DNA from: Chrysemys picta bellii
Taxonomy: Eukaryota; Chordata; Testudines; Emydidae
Direction: 5' to 3'
Assembly (NCBI RefSeq): GCF_011386835.1
Contig: NC_088792.1
Span: forward strand, 46,924,882 to 46,988,881
DNA: 64,000 nt
Shown: positions 36,110 through 47,389 of the stretch, in pieces
How the letters are laid out: each line of letters starts with the position of its first letter
Position numbering within the stretch: the stretch's first letter is position 1
The notes under the pieces: generated by a model
Database searches by the model: none
Seen by the model: only the letters and a program-made list of their open reading frames with translations
Told to the model about the DNA's origin: nothing
Position numbers and translations under genes: made by a program

Positions 36110-36744
36110 CTGCAAGAGAATATTCATTTAACATTTAGATTGCTTCAAAAAAGAATTAAATACTGCATTAGGACCGCTGACTTATTTCATGATTCATTAT
36201 GTGAATAATTGGATTAAACAACTCACACTGGCCGAGAACGTATATGGATAAATAATCATAACATTACTCATGATATGGTACCTACAGCTTTGGATAAGAG
36301 ATTATTATTAACCAAAGATAGGAAAAATTCAAATAAATACTTCTGGAGACTGGTTAATGAGACTAGAATAGAAAGATACGGTAAATGGAAAGATATGAAG
36401 CATGTTGGATAATAGATAAGACTGCAATGAGGCTCTATTTTAGGGAGAATGAAAGGCCATTTGGGAGTTGATGGCCAAGAGCGGTGACAGGCAAGGAAGG
36501 GTCTGGATGAGGGCTGGACTCAGCCATTGGTATCAGCTATTTCTTTTTTATCATTCAAAAGGATTTGGGGTCATGGCTGACATCCCAGCCATCATGTAAA
36601 ACGCTCCCCTGTGGCTTTTTGACATGCACACAGAGTTATCTCACTGCCAAGTCCCTATCCTAGGAGGGGAGGGAAGGCTGTAGCATCATCTCCCACCTAC
36701 GCGCAGCCAGTGGCCTATGCTTGCTACTGCCATGCTGGAGCCTT

Positions 36745-37105
36745 GACATTTATTTATTGACAAAATTTGCAGAATTTTAAAATATTGTGCACATAATTTA
36801 ATTTTTTGGTGCTGAAATCCCTAAGGAATATGGGGTGCTGGGCAGTGGGGGGGGCTGTGAGAGGGGCACTGGGCAGGGGTCTGTGGGTGGGAGATTGCTG
36901 GGCATAGGGATCTATGGTGGAGATCTCTGGGTGAGGGGCCACGGGGCATGGGGGTTGCTGGACATAAGGGGGTACTGGGCAGGGGATTGGTGTGGCAGGT
37001 CACACTGGCAGGGCTGGGGTTGGGGGCACAGGTAGGCGAGAAGTGCAGGAGCTAGGGTGAAGGCAGCACTGTGCAGAGGTTGGGGGTGAAGGTGGCACAA
37101 TTAAG
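36745..37105. repeat. G-rich repeat next to a hAT-type terminus relic
   Basis: 36755-36840 contains TTTGCAGAATTTTAAAATAT and TTTTTTGGTGCTGAAATCCC, similar to the TTCTGC-rich ends of the hAT copies at 25391 and 34150. It is followed by about 260 bases of G-rich degenerate repeats (GGGGCACTGGGCAGGGG, GGGGCATGGGGGTTGCTGG). Strand asymmetry is extreme and G4 motifs are likely. It is probably a truncated member of the same hAT family. Confidence 0.6.
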
Positions 37106-37429
37106 ATGTTCTTAATAAAGTGCACGTGGCAAGTTTTCCAATACTGTAAGCTTATGTTTGTGTTGCTAAGAGAAAGTCAGGCATAGGGGCGCTAGTTTAA
37201 TAATACTGCGTAGAGCCCCATAAATCCTAAGGACGGCCATGCACGTAAGTGCATTTTAAAAAGCTTGTTCCAAAAAGTCAATCCTACTTGGAGGCAAAGA
37301 AACCTTTCTTCTGTGCAATAGGTAGGGCAGTGCCTCCATCCAATGGAACTGTTCCAGAGGGTGTGCAGCTTGTCACTCTCTGGAAACAAAGCCCAATACA
37401 ATACTCCTTCACAAATCCTCACCCATACA

Positions 37430-37676
37430 CAGGAGCGGCGCCAGGGGTTTTGGTGCCCTAGGCGGGGGTCCTTCCGCGCTCCCGGTCTTCAGGGCACTTC
37501 GGCGGCGGGTCCCAGAGCAAGTGAAGGACCCGCCGCAGAACTGCTGCCAAAGACCTGGAGCGCGGAAGGACCCCCCACTGCAGAATTGCCGCTGAGGGCA
37601 GCAAAATGCTGCCCCCCACCAAATCCTGGTGCCCTAGGTGACTGCCTAGGTCACCTAAATGGAAGCGCCGGCCCTG
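37430..37676. mobile_element. 247-bp hAT MITE with perfect 8-bp TSD
   Basis: Begins CAGGAGCGGCGCCAGGGG and ends GGAAGCGCCGGCCCTG. It is flanked by identical CCCATACA at 37422-37429 and 37677-37684. Internal mirror phrases (GTGCCCTAGGC, GTCCTTCCGCGCTC / GAGCGCGGAAGGAC) show it folds back. It has the same terminal family as the larger elements at 38894-40217 and 56710-59051 (ends of CAGGGCCGG type). It lies in CYP51A1 intron 1. Confidence 0.92.
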
Positions 37677-38111
37677 CCCATACAGTCAGGCTCTGTCAGC
37701 TCTTCCCTGGGGGCAGCTCTCTGCCCAGAAGGGGCACACATAGGTTTCTCCAGCCAGAAGGAGTTAAGTGCATCCTTGCGACCCGAGGCTTTGGGCTCCA
37801 AGGTGGACCCAGGCACCCCAGGGTTAGGTGGGGAGGAGGACGCTGAGGGCAGCAGGTTCTTCTCAGATACCCCCTTAACGCTGCGCATCCCCCTCCGAGC
37901 AAGGTAACGGGCGTCCTCTTCCTCTGCCCCCCAGTGCTCAGCCTGCTGCTGGGTGCCCCCCTCCCGTCCCCACTCCGGCTCTGGGGCAGCGGCTCCTCTC
38001 ACAGCCGAGGGGTCCCCACGACCACATAAAGCCTCTGCACACCACACCCATCCCGGCCCCGCCATCTCAGCCCCCACCCTACCGGCCCCTCTCCTCCCCC
38101 GCGGGACCTAC

Positions 38112-38264
38112 CCCCTCGCCGGGCCGGGGCTGGCGCCGGAAACCCAGCTGCAGCAGGTAGCCCAGGCTCAGCACGAAGGCGGAGGCAACCAGCACCATGG
38201 AGAGGGGGTTGCCCGCGGCCACCCGCTCCAGCACGAACCCGCCGACATCCAGCAGGCGCAGCAT
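38112..38264 (-). CDS. CYP51A1: CYP51A1 exon 1 with start codon and membrane anchor
   Basis: ATG at 38262-38264, donor GTAGGT after GAGGGG, 153 bp, 51 codons, phase 0. It encodes MLRLLDVGGFVLERVAAGNP then LSMVLVASAFVLSLGYLLQL GFRRQPRPGEG. The hydrophobic LSMVLVASAFVLSLGYLLQL is the single N-terminal ER membrane anchor, followed by basic residues (FRRQ) that hold it with the catalytic domain on the cytosolic side. The ten exons sum to 1,491 bases (496 codons and stop), close to vertebrate CYP51 length. The start is chosen for the anchor and for lack of an upstream in-frame alternative. Confidence 0.95.
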
Positions 38265-38620
38265 CTCGCCTCAGTTGCAGGGTGAGCGATTACACGTAAC
38301 GGGAGCACCAACCGCTCTACTGCGCCTACAAGAGCTGCCCCGCCGCCTCGCCTCCCAGCCCGGAGGGGACAGCGAGTCCCGCCTCCACGCGCTGGGCTGA
38401 TCTCTGCCCATCGTGTTCCGAACCAATCGGCGTCCGAGCGCCACAGGGCGACCGCGCGGGCGGGGCGGGGAAGTGCTCGTGACAGCGGGCGGGGGCGGTG
38501 CTTAGCGTGTGGGGCGGGTGGTGGGGTCGACAGGGAGCAGCCGCCGGCCTGCTGCTTCGCCAGGTAGTGTGGGATCCCCAGCGTCCCTCTGAACGCTCCG
38601 GGTCAGCTCCGGGTCTGGTG
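38265..38620 (-). promoter_or_regulatory. CYP51A1: CYP51A1 CpG-island promoter
   Basis: Sequence upstream of the minus-strand start is very GC- and CpG-rich. It contains GC boxes (GCGGGCGGGGCGGGGAAG near 38456-38473), a CCAAT box (AACCAATCGG, about 38421-38430, plus-strand orientation) and a GCCTCAG element near 38267. Vertebrate CYP51A1 is controlled by SREBP together with NF-Y and Sp1, and these sites fit that pattern; a definite sterol-response element was not proven by eye. The transcription start and the exact extent are unknown. Confidence 0.65.
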
Positions 38621-38893
38621 TAAACGATATCAATGGAGTTATACCCGATTACACCGGCTGACCCATAATCTCCATTTCCTGACTAAAGTGCCTCTTCTGG
38701 GCATTGGCAGCCCCCTGTGGCATGTTGGCCTCCTGCTGGTCTCTGGGACGAGGCGTCTCCTCCTGCACTCACCCCATTCAGAGGGAGAGACAGCCCCACC
38801 TGCAAAGACAGCTGTCACTAGCGAGCGTTGCATCCTGGTCGGATGAGTGTCACAGTGTCTGGGATGAATGTCACAGTGCTGTTGCTCTCTGAC

Positions 38894-40217
38894 CAGGGCC
38901 AGATTAATGCAGGGGCTTTAGGAGCTGCAGCCAGGGCCTCGGGCTAAGGGGGCCCTGCAAAAATAAATCCATAATTATATACAATTCAGTGGTCACCAAC
39001 CCGTCGATCGCACTCAACTGGTTGATCCTGGAGCCTCTGCCAGACTATCGTGATCTCCGGGACACTAAAAGTCCAGCGGCACAGAAGGGCTCAGGCAGGT
39101 TGCCTGCATTCCATGGCCTCACGCCACTCCCAGAAGAGGCCGGCTGCTGGCACGTCTCTGCGGCCCCTGGGGGTGGCGGGAGGCAGCTCCATGTGCTGCC
39201 CCTGTCCCCAGCACTGTCCCTGCAGCTCTCATGGGCCGGGAACCAATGCAGCTGCGGGGGCGGCTCTTGCGGGCTCAAGCAGCGCACAGAGACGCTGTCC
39301 CCCTCCCCCCAGGGGTATAGGCATCGACTCCATCGGTGCTCCAGGGCTGGAGCACCCACGGGGAAAAATTAGTGGGTGCTCTGCACCCACCGGCAGCCAA
39401 CCTCCCCTCACCCCCTGCCCCACCTCCTCCTCCTCTCCTGAGTGCGCTACGTCCCCGCTCCTCCACCTATCTCCCAGCATTTCCCACCCAGCCACCACCA
39501 AACAGTTGTTTGGCAGTGTTAGCACGCTCCGGGGTGGTGGGGAGGAGCAGGAATGTGGCACACTCAGGGGAGGAGGTGGGGCCGGGGTGGAATATTGGCA
39601 GAGAGGGGGCCGAGTTGGGGCGGGGACTTTGGGAAAGGGGTTGGAATGGGGGCAGGGAAGGGGTGGAAAGAGGCAGGGCAGGGGCTGGGCCTCATAGAAG
39701 GGGTGGAGTGGGGGCGGGGCCGGGGCAGAGGGGAGGTCGAGCACCCACGTGAAAGAGGGGAAGTTGGTGCCTATGGCCAGGGGCGCGCAGAGATGTGACA
39801 GCAGCCAGCCACTTCCGGGAGCGGTGTGGGGCCATGACATGCAGGCAGGCAGCCCGCCTGTGGTGAGCGCCTCCCAGCCAAAGCCTGCACCTCACACCAC
39901 CTCCTGCACCCCAACCACCTGCACCAAGTCAGAATCCCCTCCTGCACCAAACTCCCTCCCAGAAAGAAACGAATATAACAGCTGTTCTAAGGTAAGAAGT
40001 AGGCTATTTTGAATTAACAACTATATTCTACATGTTTTATGACTAAAATGTAACCACAGAATGGCTTTTTGTTAATTAAAAGGCAAGTTTAGTATAGTGT
40101 TAATAGCCTCGATGCCATAATTGTGATCATTTTGTTTTAAATTAGGAAAAAGACTTGTATAAGGGGCCCCACAAAATCTAATAGCCCCAGGCCCACAGGA
40201 GAGTTAATCCGGCCCTG
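38894..40217. mobile_element. hAT element with nested repeats, perfect 8-bp TSD
   Basis: Starts CAGGGCCAGATTAATGCAGG and ends GAGTTAATCCGGCCCTG, inverted. Identical TCTCTGAC flanks it at 38886-38893 and 40218-40225. Inside are at least two further small elements: one starting CAGTGGTCACCAACCCGTCG near 38982, and one from about 39312 to 39775 (GTATAGGCATCGACTCCATC ... AGTTGGTGCCTATGG). The G-rich part (39530-39740) is open in several frames only through composition. No transposase is seen. Confidence 0.9.
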
Positions 40218-40444
40218 TCTCTGACAGTGTCTCCTGCCATGCTCCATGGAGGAGGATTTACTGGAGTCAGGGATACATTTATGCCCCATAGGCAGCTTGC
40301 TGGACTGCAGATTAATTTTCTGGAAGAGGACATTGGGGAGGGTCACAGGACAAAGAACCATGCTCTCCACAGACTGTAGGAATGCAAGAGATTGGGGTAT
40401 GTTTGCAGTGTTGATGTAGCCATGTTGGGCGCAGAATATTAGGG

Positions 40445-41561
40445 AGAAAGTGGATAAGAACATAAAAATGGCCCTACTGGGTCAGACCAGAGGTCCATGT
40501 AGCCCAATATCCTGTCTTCCGACAGTGGCCAGTGCTAGGTGCCCTAGAGGGAATGAACAGAACAGGTAATCATCAAGTGATCCATCCCCTGTCACTCATT
40601 CCCAGCTTCTGGCAAACAGAGGCTAGGGACACCATTCCTGCCCATCCTGGCTAATAGCCATTGATGGACCTATCCTCCATGAATTTATGTAGTTCTTTTT
40701 TTAACCCTGTTATTGTCTTGGCCTTCACAACATCCTCTGGCAAAGAGTTCCACAGGTTGACTGCATTGTGTGAAGAAATACTTCCTTTTATTTGTTTTAA
40801 AACTGCTGCCTGTTAAGTTCATTTGGTGACCCCTAGTTCTTGTGTTATGAGAAGTAGTAAACAACACTTCCTTATCTACTTTCTCTACACCAGTCATGAT
40901 TTTATAGACCTCAATCATATCTCCCCTTAGCCGTCCCTTTTCCAAGCTGAAAAGTCCCAGTTTTATTAATCTCTCCTCATACAGAAGCCATTCCATACCC
41001 CTAATCATTTTTATTGCCCTTTTCTTAACCTTCCAATTCCAATATATATTTTCTGAGATGGGGCAACCACATCTACACACAGTATTCAAGATGTGGGAAA
41101 ACCATGGATTTATATAGAGGCAACATGATATTTTCTGTCCTATTATCTATCCCTTTCTTAATTATTCCCAGCATTCTGTTTGCCTTTTTGACTGCCGCTG
41201 CAAATTGAGGGGACGTGTTCAGAGAACTATCCACAATGACTCCAAGATCTTTTTCTTGAGTGGTAACAGCTAATTTAGACCCCATCATTTTATATGTATA
41301 GTTGGGATTATGCTTTCCAGTGTGCATTATTTTGCATTTATCAACATTAAATTTCATCTGCCATTTTGTTGCCCGGTCACCCAGTTTTGAGAGATCCTTT
41401 TGTAGCACTTCGCAGTCTGCCTGGGTCTTAACTATCCTTAGTAATTTTATATCATCTGCAAATTTTGCCACCTCTGTCACCCCTTCCTCTAACCCGGGAT
41501 GCCCTTTACACTGCATTGCTGTTGTTGCTTCCATGCACGGACTGCTCACAAACAGCCTCAA
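40445..41561 (-). mobile_element. CR1 LINE ORF2 C-terminus and 3'UTR
   Basis: The minus strand encodes degenerate CR1 reverse transcriptase C-terminal sequence: FADDIKLLRIVKTQADCEVL (FADD is the RT active-site YADD-type motif with Tyr replaced by Phe), KWQMKFNVDKCKIMHTGKHN and [18 protein letters not shown], then after a frameshift near 41080 [39 protein letters not shown]. The tail ends with the reverse complement of TAAGAACATAAAAATGGCCC at 40455. It is 5'-truncated and frameshifted. The open part 41073-41561 runs into non-CR1 DNA. Confidence 0.92.
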
Positions 41562-41819
41562 ACATGCAAGTCACTTCCAGCTATGTCTGTTTGCACTTGC
41601 AACAAGCCAGACACACCCAGGCTTTTACGAGCCTGAAATATATATTGCAGGGTGACACCAGCACACTCCCAGTCCCAGATTTTTCCCCAGAAATGTGTCT
41701 TATACTGCCCAGCCTTCTCCTGGGCAATATAAGCTCATATAAAGTCTATCATTTTATTAATAGAAAAGTTATGTGTTCTGCAGTAACAGGGCCAGGTTCT
41801 TGGACTGGCAAACCAGTCT

Positions 41820-42620
41820 CTCTATCACCTGGGGAGTAAGTAACCAATAATCCTTCCACAGCCCGCCAGATAAGTAACAGAAGACTAGACAGAATGATAT
41901 ATTTCAAAATCAAAACTTGGGTTTATTGAGGGAATGTTAACAATATAAGGGATGGGGTGGAAAAGCAGATAAACAGTAAAACAACTTTGTGGTTGTCCCA
42001 GAATGGGCCTGAAGCCCGGTCCCCAAACGATCCTTGGCAAATACAAAGTAAAACCCTAAAACTCTAAAACTGTACTTGTAGGTCTCCTCTGGACCTTTGT
42101 GAGATGAACAGATTAACTGGATACGAACACAGCTGCTGATGGTAACTAACTGTCTGTCCTTTTGCTGCTAGGGTGCATTGGAGCCTGGACCTGCAACTGC
42201 CTTCCAGCAGCTGCTGTGGACAGAAGGAAAACAGGACCTTTACAGCTGGAACTAGGAACCGATGATATAGGCAAGTCACTGGAACCAGGAACCGGTAAGT
42301 AGACTCAGATGTTAGATGTCTCGATGGATGATATGGATCAGGTGGTCGGTGAAGGAATACTGTGACACCCGTGCAAAGTGACAGTTACTGGCTGCCTCTC
42401 TGATGGACAGCCCAACGGACAGGATGCACAGTCCTTTTACAGCCTCTGTGGCGTGAAAGTTCCAATTCCAACTGGTTTGAGCCAGTCACCTCAGAGGCAG
42501 TCTCTGCTTCCCGCCTGTAGTCTCTTGGGGAGAATGGCCCCTCCCCCTCCATGTCTGTGGGCGGCCAATCCGCCTCACTACGTCTCTGGGAGGTTTCCTG
42601 GCATGGGGAATCAGCGGGAT
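41820..42620 (-). mobile_element. Probable antisense LTR and LTR-start fragment
   Basis: 41925-41940 carries AATAAACCC on the minus strand, in an LTR-like setting. 42370-42610 on the minus strand begins GTAGTGAGGCGGATTGGCCG and CCCACAGACATGGAGGGGGA, which resembles the first ~50 bases of the LTR at 43375. I could not define both ends. Confidence 0.4.
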
Positions 42621-42764
42621 GATGGGAGATGTGAGCGTGGGTCTGTGATCAGGGCTGAACGACAAATACAGTTTTTGTCCCAGCCCCTGGGACAGGGCGG
42701 GGCAGTAGAGAGTCTGAGGGCTCAGGCCTGCACTCAGGCTAAGCCGCAAAACAGTCGGGCCTTC

Positions 42765-43375
42765 TAGCTCTGGTGGAGAGCCGACAAGCGCAGCTTCTTG
42801 CCTCAGAGAGGGGGAGACTGCCACACACGGGTTGGGGTGGCAGGGGGGGGACACAGGCCCACCCACTGCACTGTGTCCTGGCCCAGGTCCCTAGCAGTGG
42901 CAGAGAGGTCTGCCACTGGGTCAGGGGGGATCCTGACCGCAACACGCTGACTCACTCGCTGGCAGCATTGCAGCCAGACAGAGGTCTGCTACCCCTGGGC
43001 CACTTCGGACCCCCTTCAGGGCAAACCTGGCTCTGTAGAGGGTCATCCGGGAAGAGGGCCTCTGCCAGGGCTGGCAGCTCCTCCATGTTCGGGTCTGTAA
43101 ATGACCCTGGTGGTCCTGGCCAGTCCTCAGCTTCCTCGGGGTCTGCGGCAGCCTCCAGGCTCAGGAGCTCACAGGAGGTGTCTGGCTCCTCCGGCAGCTG
43201 GACCCCAACTGAGTTCTCCAGTATGCCTTTTGTACTTCCTGTCCCACCCACGATGTCCGGCAGGAGGGTTGAGCATGGCGTAGCTCCGCCCACCAGGGTT
43301 CAGTGAGGGGCCCCTCCCCCTCTGGGTCTGTGGGCAGCCAATCTGCCTCACTACGCACACACACGCACACTCACA
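42765..43375 (-). mobile_element. Gypsy-type LTR (family X), minus orientation
   Basis: Read on the minus strand it starts TGCGTAGTGAGGCAGATTGG and GAGGGGGAGGGGCCCC, with ACAGGAAGTACAAAAGGC as the TATA-like box and GTTGCGGTCAGGATCCC near the 3' side. It aligns base for base in spacing with the plus-strand LTR at 49445-50080, where the matching landmarks are GGGCGGAG, AGGAAGTATAAAAG, GAGGACTGGCC and TTGCGGTCAGGATCC. It abuts a truncated DIRS gag at 43385, and may be the 3' LTR of the broken Gypsy element whose integrase lies at 45513-46040. Confidence 0.72.
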
Positions 43376-43384
43376 CCCCTACCC

Positions 43385-45515
43385 CTAAAGTCCAGCTCCC
43401 GGTCTTTGGTGGTTGGTCACCCTGAGCTGGAAACTCGCAGACGAATAAACCTTTTTTCCAAAGGTATCCAGTCTACATGCGTCTTTGTCTTTTGGTGTGG
43501 GCGCAGGCTGGCCATTCTGCTCACGGTGGTGGACCGACTCTACCACCAAGGAGTTCAGAACTGGGTGGGTGTATAGGTACTCATGACCCCTTGTGGGGAC
43601 GAAGTACTTCCTCTCGGCCTTTTTGGAAATAGGCCCAAGAGAGGCCGGGGTCTGCCAGAGGCCAGTGGTAATGTTGGCTACTCCCTGATGGAATGGGAGG
43701 GCCACATGCCCCGGTTCCAAGGAGGCGAGGACATTGAACAGGGTATCGGAGGGCTCCTCCATCTCCTCGGCCCGGAGCTCGAGGTTTGCTGCTACCCTCC
43801 TAAGCAGCTCCTGGTGCGCTTTGAAGTCCTCTTGGGAAGAGGGAGGCAGCACCGCAACTGAATTACCCTGCGCCAAAGAGGTGGATGGTGCGGTGCCTTC
43901 AGCCACCGACGGCATTGTGGGCTCGACATCCGGGTCCGGAGCCAGTACCGGCGGTTCAGCGCCCACGGTCTGATCCCGGTGCCAGGGAGGCGACGCAGGG
44001 CGGCCCTGAGAAGTTCCCGCCCCGGAGCGAGGTTCTGGATGCGCAGGTGCCTGAGGCCACAGGGCCCACTGGCACCATTGTCCTTGCCAGGGAACGGCCT
44101 GGAAATGAGACTCATCGGGCACCGGTAGGGCTGGTTGCTCCTGCAGTGCGGTGCAGCCCGGGGAGAGACGGCTGCGCACCGATGCCAAAGTCCGGGAGGA
44201 GCGCACGGTGCCGTAAGAGTGACTGGAGCGGTCTCTATCATGATGGCTCCTACCCCGAGACTTCGACCTGGAGGAAGTCGAGAGATAGATGTCCGAGGAG
44301 CTGTCTCTGGACTCCCTGCAGCGCCTGTGGCCACGGCGCCTTGGTGCCAGGGACTCTCTGCACACAGCCCGAGCATGGCCTCTGTGACGGCGGGTGCTTG
44401 AGTATGAGCATCGGTGCCGACGGCGTCGCGACCTGTTCCTCTCGGACTGGCTGGAGGAGGAACGGCGCCGCCTCTTGTCACCTCCTCGACGGCGTCCGAG
44501 AGCAGAGGAGTGGGATCCGCTCACCGAAGAGCCGGGACGCGGAGTCGACGTTCGTCGCGGGGCTCTGCTCAGCACCTCGACCCGGGATGGTACCTCGACC
44601 TCCAACACCTCCGGGGAGGGCTGATGGGCACCCAAGGGCAGCTTCCCACGGGACCGGGGGCCCGACTGAGGTGGTGCTCTCGGCACCGGAAGCGCTAGGA
44701 TATCATGCGCGGCTTGAGCTGCCTCTGGCGTCGAAGGCATGCGTACCTCAGGCGAGGCTCGCGCGGACGGGACCGGACTACTCCGCTCAGCGCGAGTCGG
44801 AGGTCTATGTCCCGATGGGGATCGTGGGCTGCCCAACTCGGGTCTGGCCTTACCCCTCTCCTTCTCTCGGCACTGCTGAGTCTTCCCTTGCTTCTTAGCA
44901 GGGGAGCGGTGCCGGCTCGTTGACGGCGCTTCGCTGCGCACCGAGGACGCGGTACCGGGCGCGGAATCGGAGGCGCTTCGCTACGCGCTGAAGATGAAGT
45001 GCCTGGTACGGGGTCGGCTCGACGCGCCGGTGTCGGGGCCAATGCCGACTCCATTAGGAGAGCCCGGAGTCGGATCTCACGCTCCTTCTTTGTTCGCGGC
45101 TTGAAGGAGCGGCAAATTTTACATTTCTCACTAACGTGAGCCTCGCCCAGACAGCGAAGACACTCAGTGTGTGGATCGCTTCTGGGCATGCCCCGAGCCA
45201 GGCACTTGTGAAAGAAAGTTCAGCAAGAAAAGTCAGTGAAACTGGATACTACTAAGCTATAATGCTGCAGCTAAGGCTGGAGCACAAAGTTCTGACTACC
45301 TTCACTGGCGGCAAGAAGGAACTGAGGGTGGGGGGAGCACGCAGTCCCCTTTATGACACGATATACCGGCGCCACTCCAGGGGTTGCAGCGGTGCTCCCC
45401 CACTACGGATGCTGCTAAGGGAAAAACTTCCGGCACCGGTGCACGTGGTGAGCCCGTGGTGAGCACGCACACCTATAGTGGAATACACCTGAGCAATCAC
45501 TTGAAGAAGAAGTGA
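43385..45515 (-). mobile_element. Truncated DIRS-type element (gag end plus terminus)
   Basis: Minus strand from high to low coordinates: a terminal region at about 45515-45330 (CACTTGAAGAAGAAG edge), then a gag start at 45189 with a cysteine cluster (CLRC...EKCKIC) and a basic helix. The frame moves to a second ORF that is open to 43385. That ORF has Arg/Ser-rich repeats, then homology to the intact DIRS gag (SQEDFKAHQELLRRVAANLE, GLWQTPASL, KAERKYFVPTRGHEYLYTHP, NSLVV). The left half of the element (RT, YR) is missing. It is inserted into a Gypsy integrase at about 45516, directly before TGAAATTAGTCCCTTGATC. Confidence 0.82.
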
Positions 45516-46400
45516 AATTAGTCCCTTGATCAGTGAGGAGTTCCCGGGGAAGCCCCACGCGGGCAAAGACCTTCATCATTTCTGCTGCGATGGTGTATGC
45601 ACTGGTGTTTCGTGATGGAATAGCTTCGGGGAAGTGGGTTGCATAGTCCATTAGGACAAGGATATGATGGAACCCAGCCTTGCTCTTTGGGAGGGGTCCC
45701 ACCCAGGTCCATGGTGACTCGTTCAAAGGGAACACCTACCACAGGCAAAGGGATCCAGGGTGCTTTTGGCATCCCTGGGCCAGCAGCCAACTGGCATTTG
45801 GGGCATGAGCGGCAATAGTCTCTTACCTCCCAGTGGACTCCTGGCCAGTAGAAGTGTGATAGGACTAGGGCCAGGGTTTTTTCTTGCCCCAAATGGCCAG
45901 CTGCAGGGATGTTGTGAGCGAGCTTCAAAATGCCTTTCTGATGACACTGGGGAACGGCCAGCTGGGTCCAAACCTCCTGGGTTTGTGGGTCTTGTTCCAC
46001 CCGGTAGAGGTGATCTGCTACAAGTTTGAATCAGGGCCATTGCGCTGCTCTTTGGGTGTCCGTCACAGCCCCGTTAATGCGGGCCACCTGGTCATAGGTA
46101 TGACCGACTGTAGGGTCATCCCATTGGTCTTTAGGGAAATAGGATATGGGGGTTGTCGAGGGGCCTTCCCCTGGGGGATCTGGAGGCAGAGCCAGGATCC
46201 CGGACTGGTCGGGGTCTTCTCCTTCCGGACTCCCCTCCTCATTTCCAAGGGATCTCCCTTCTTCAGTCTCGGTATCCCCATCTCCAGCGGGGTCTCCCTC
46301 TAGGGCCTCCTGGGTAGGAGGTACTCGGAGGCTGGCCTCCTGTAGCAAGTCACTAAAGCCCGGCCAGTCTTGGCGGGTTGACGGGATAGGCGAGAGTGGG
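45513..46400 (-). pseudogene. Ty3/Gypsy pol fragment: spacer and integrase, frameshifted
   Basis: The minus strand encodes a linker (PKDQWDDPTVGHTYDQVARI), then an integrase N-terminal zinc domain (HNIPAAGHLGQEKT..., FYWPGVHWEVRDYCRSCPKC, with H-H-C-C ligands), then the core (VPFERVTMDLGG, first Asp). A frameshift near 45700 moves to VGPLPKSKAGFHHILVLMDY ATHFPEA and ARVGLPRELLTDQGTNF (second Asp). The catalytic Glu and everything beyond are cut off by the DIRS insertion at 45515. No RT is present. It is a dead copy. Confidence 0.88.
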
Positions 46401-46431
46401 GGCCAACCCCACTGTCATTTCCTCCATCACA

Positions 46432-47195
46432 TTTCAATTTAAACACATTGGATTAGCTAAAACAATAAAATAGGTTTATTATTAACTACAAAGAGAGGGA
46501 TTTTAAGTGAACACAAGTAATGAGGCATAAAAATCAGAATTGGTTACAAGAAAAATAAAAGTAAAACACAACTTATGCCTAACTTAAACTAGGGTAAATT
46601 CAAAGCAAGGTCTCTCTCACCACGTATTTTAGCAGTTCTGCTGGCTGAACTTCTTTCAGTCAGGATCCCACCTGCGCAGTCCAACGCTGCTTCTTTTGTT
46701 CTTCAGGAGTCATGAATGCCATGGTCAGAGAGAAAGGGAGGAATCCTTTTGGGGGTCTTTCCCTCCTTTTTATAGTCAGTCCTCCCCCTCCTTTGAGAAA
46801 CATCTCCAGCTGGGATCAGGGCAACAGGCAGACTGTGTGGATGGGAACTCCGTGCTGCTTCTTTGCTAAGATGTAGATTTTTTGCCTATGTCCCTTTTCC
46901 TGCCAATGAATAGTTACTTAGTAGGTGATGGCCCATTTGAACATGTTTATACCTGGCTGAGACATCAGCTTCCTCTTTGTCTCTGAGGAACTGGTTTGGA
47001 ACAGGTTTCAGTAACACCATACAGTGGAATCCCTTAAAACTTTATATACAATGTTGCCATACATATTTTACCAGGCCAGTAATGATCAGCAAATTATGAG
47101 TTTTCAAATGATACCTCACAGGGCATACTTTGTACAAATATTATTATAATAAGGTGCAAGGGGTGAATACAGGTGTAAAGTCGGTCACAACAGTT
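46432..47195 (-). mobile_element. Solo LTR copy B
   Basis: Minus-oriented partner of copy A (33484-34150). Shared features on the minus strand: GCAAAGAAGCAGCACGGAGT versus GCAAAGAAACAGAGTTCCC, the TATA box GACTATAAAAAGGAGGG, CTCTCTCTGACC, and GTAGTTAATAATAAACC at the poly(A) side. Left and right edges are approximate. It is separated from the Gypsy integrase fragment by a few tens of bases. Confidence 0.75.
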
Positions 47196-47235
47196 TTCAA
47201 ATTACATCAGACTTATTAAAAAACAAACATAACAT

Positions 47236-47305
47236 AAGAACATAAGAACGGCCGTACCGGGTCAGACCAAAGGTCCATCTAGCCCAGTAACCTACCAACA
47301 GTGTA
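47236..47305 (-). mobile_element. Short CR1 3' fragment
   Basis: CATAAGAACGGCCGTACCGG and GTCAGACCAAAGGTCCATCT, the CR1 3' terminal phrase also seen at 40455, in minus orientation and only about 70 bp long. Confidence 0.75.
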
Positions 47306-47389
47306 CCACCTGCAGATGGATGACCTATTAGAAAGGTTCAGTCAGACACTCATGAGGATGCTCAAGAACGTCATTGCCCAAGATCCACC

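Noticed and set aside
39229..39840. 203-codon minus-strand and 215/138-codon plus-strand open frames
   Set aside because: They fall in the G-rich middle of a hAT element bounded by TCTCTGAC duplications, with low-complexity products and no homology I know.
43885..44898. 337-codon plus-strand open frame
   Set aside because: It is the antisense of the DIRS gag open frame in the same DNA; the gag reading has recognisable conserved phrases and the antisense has none.
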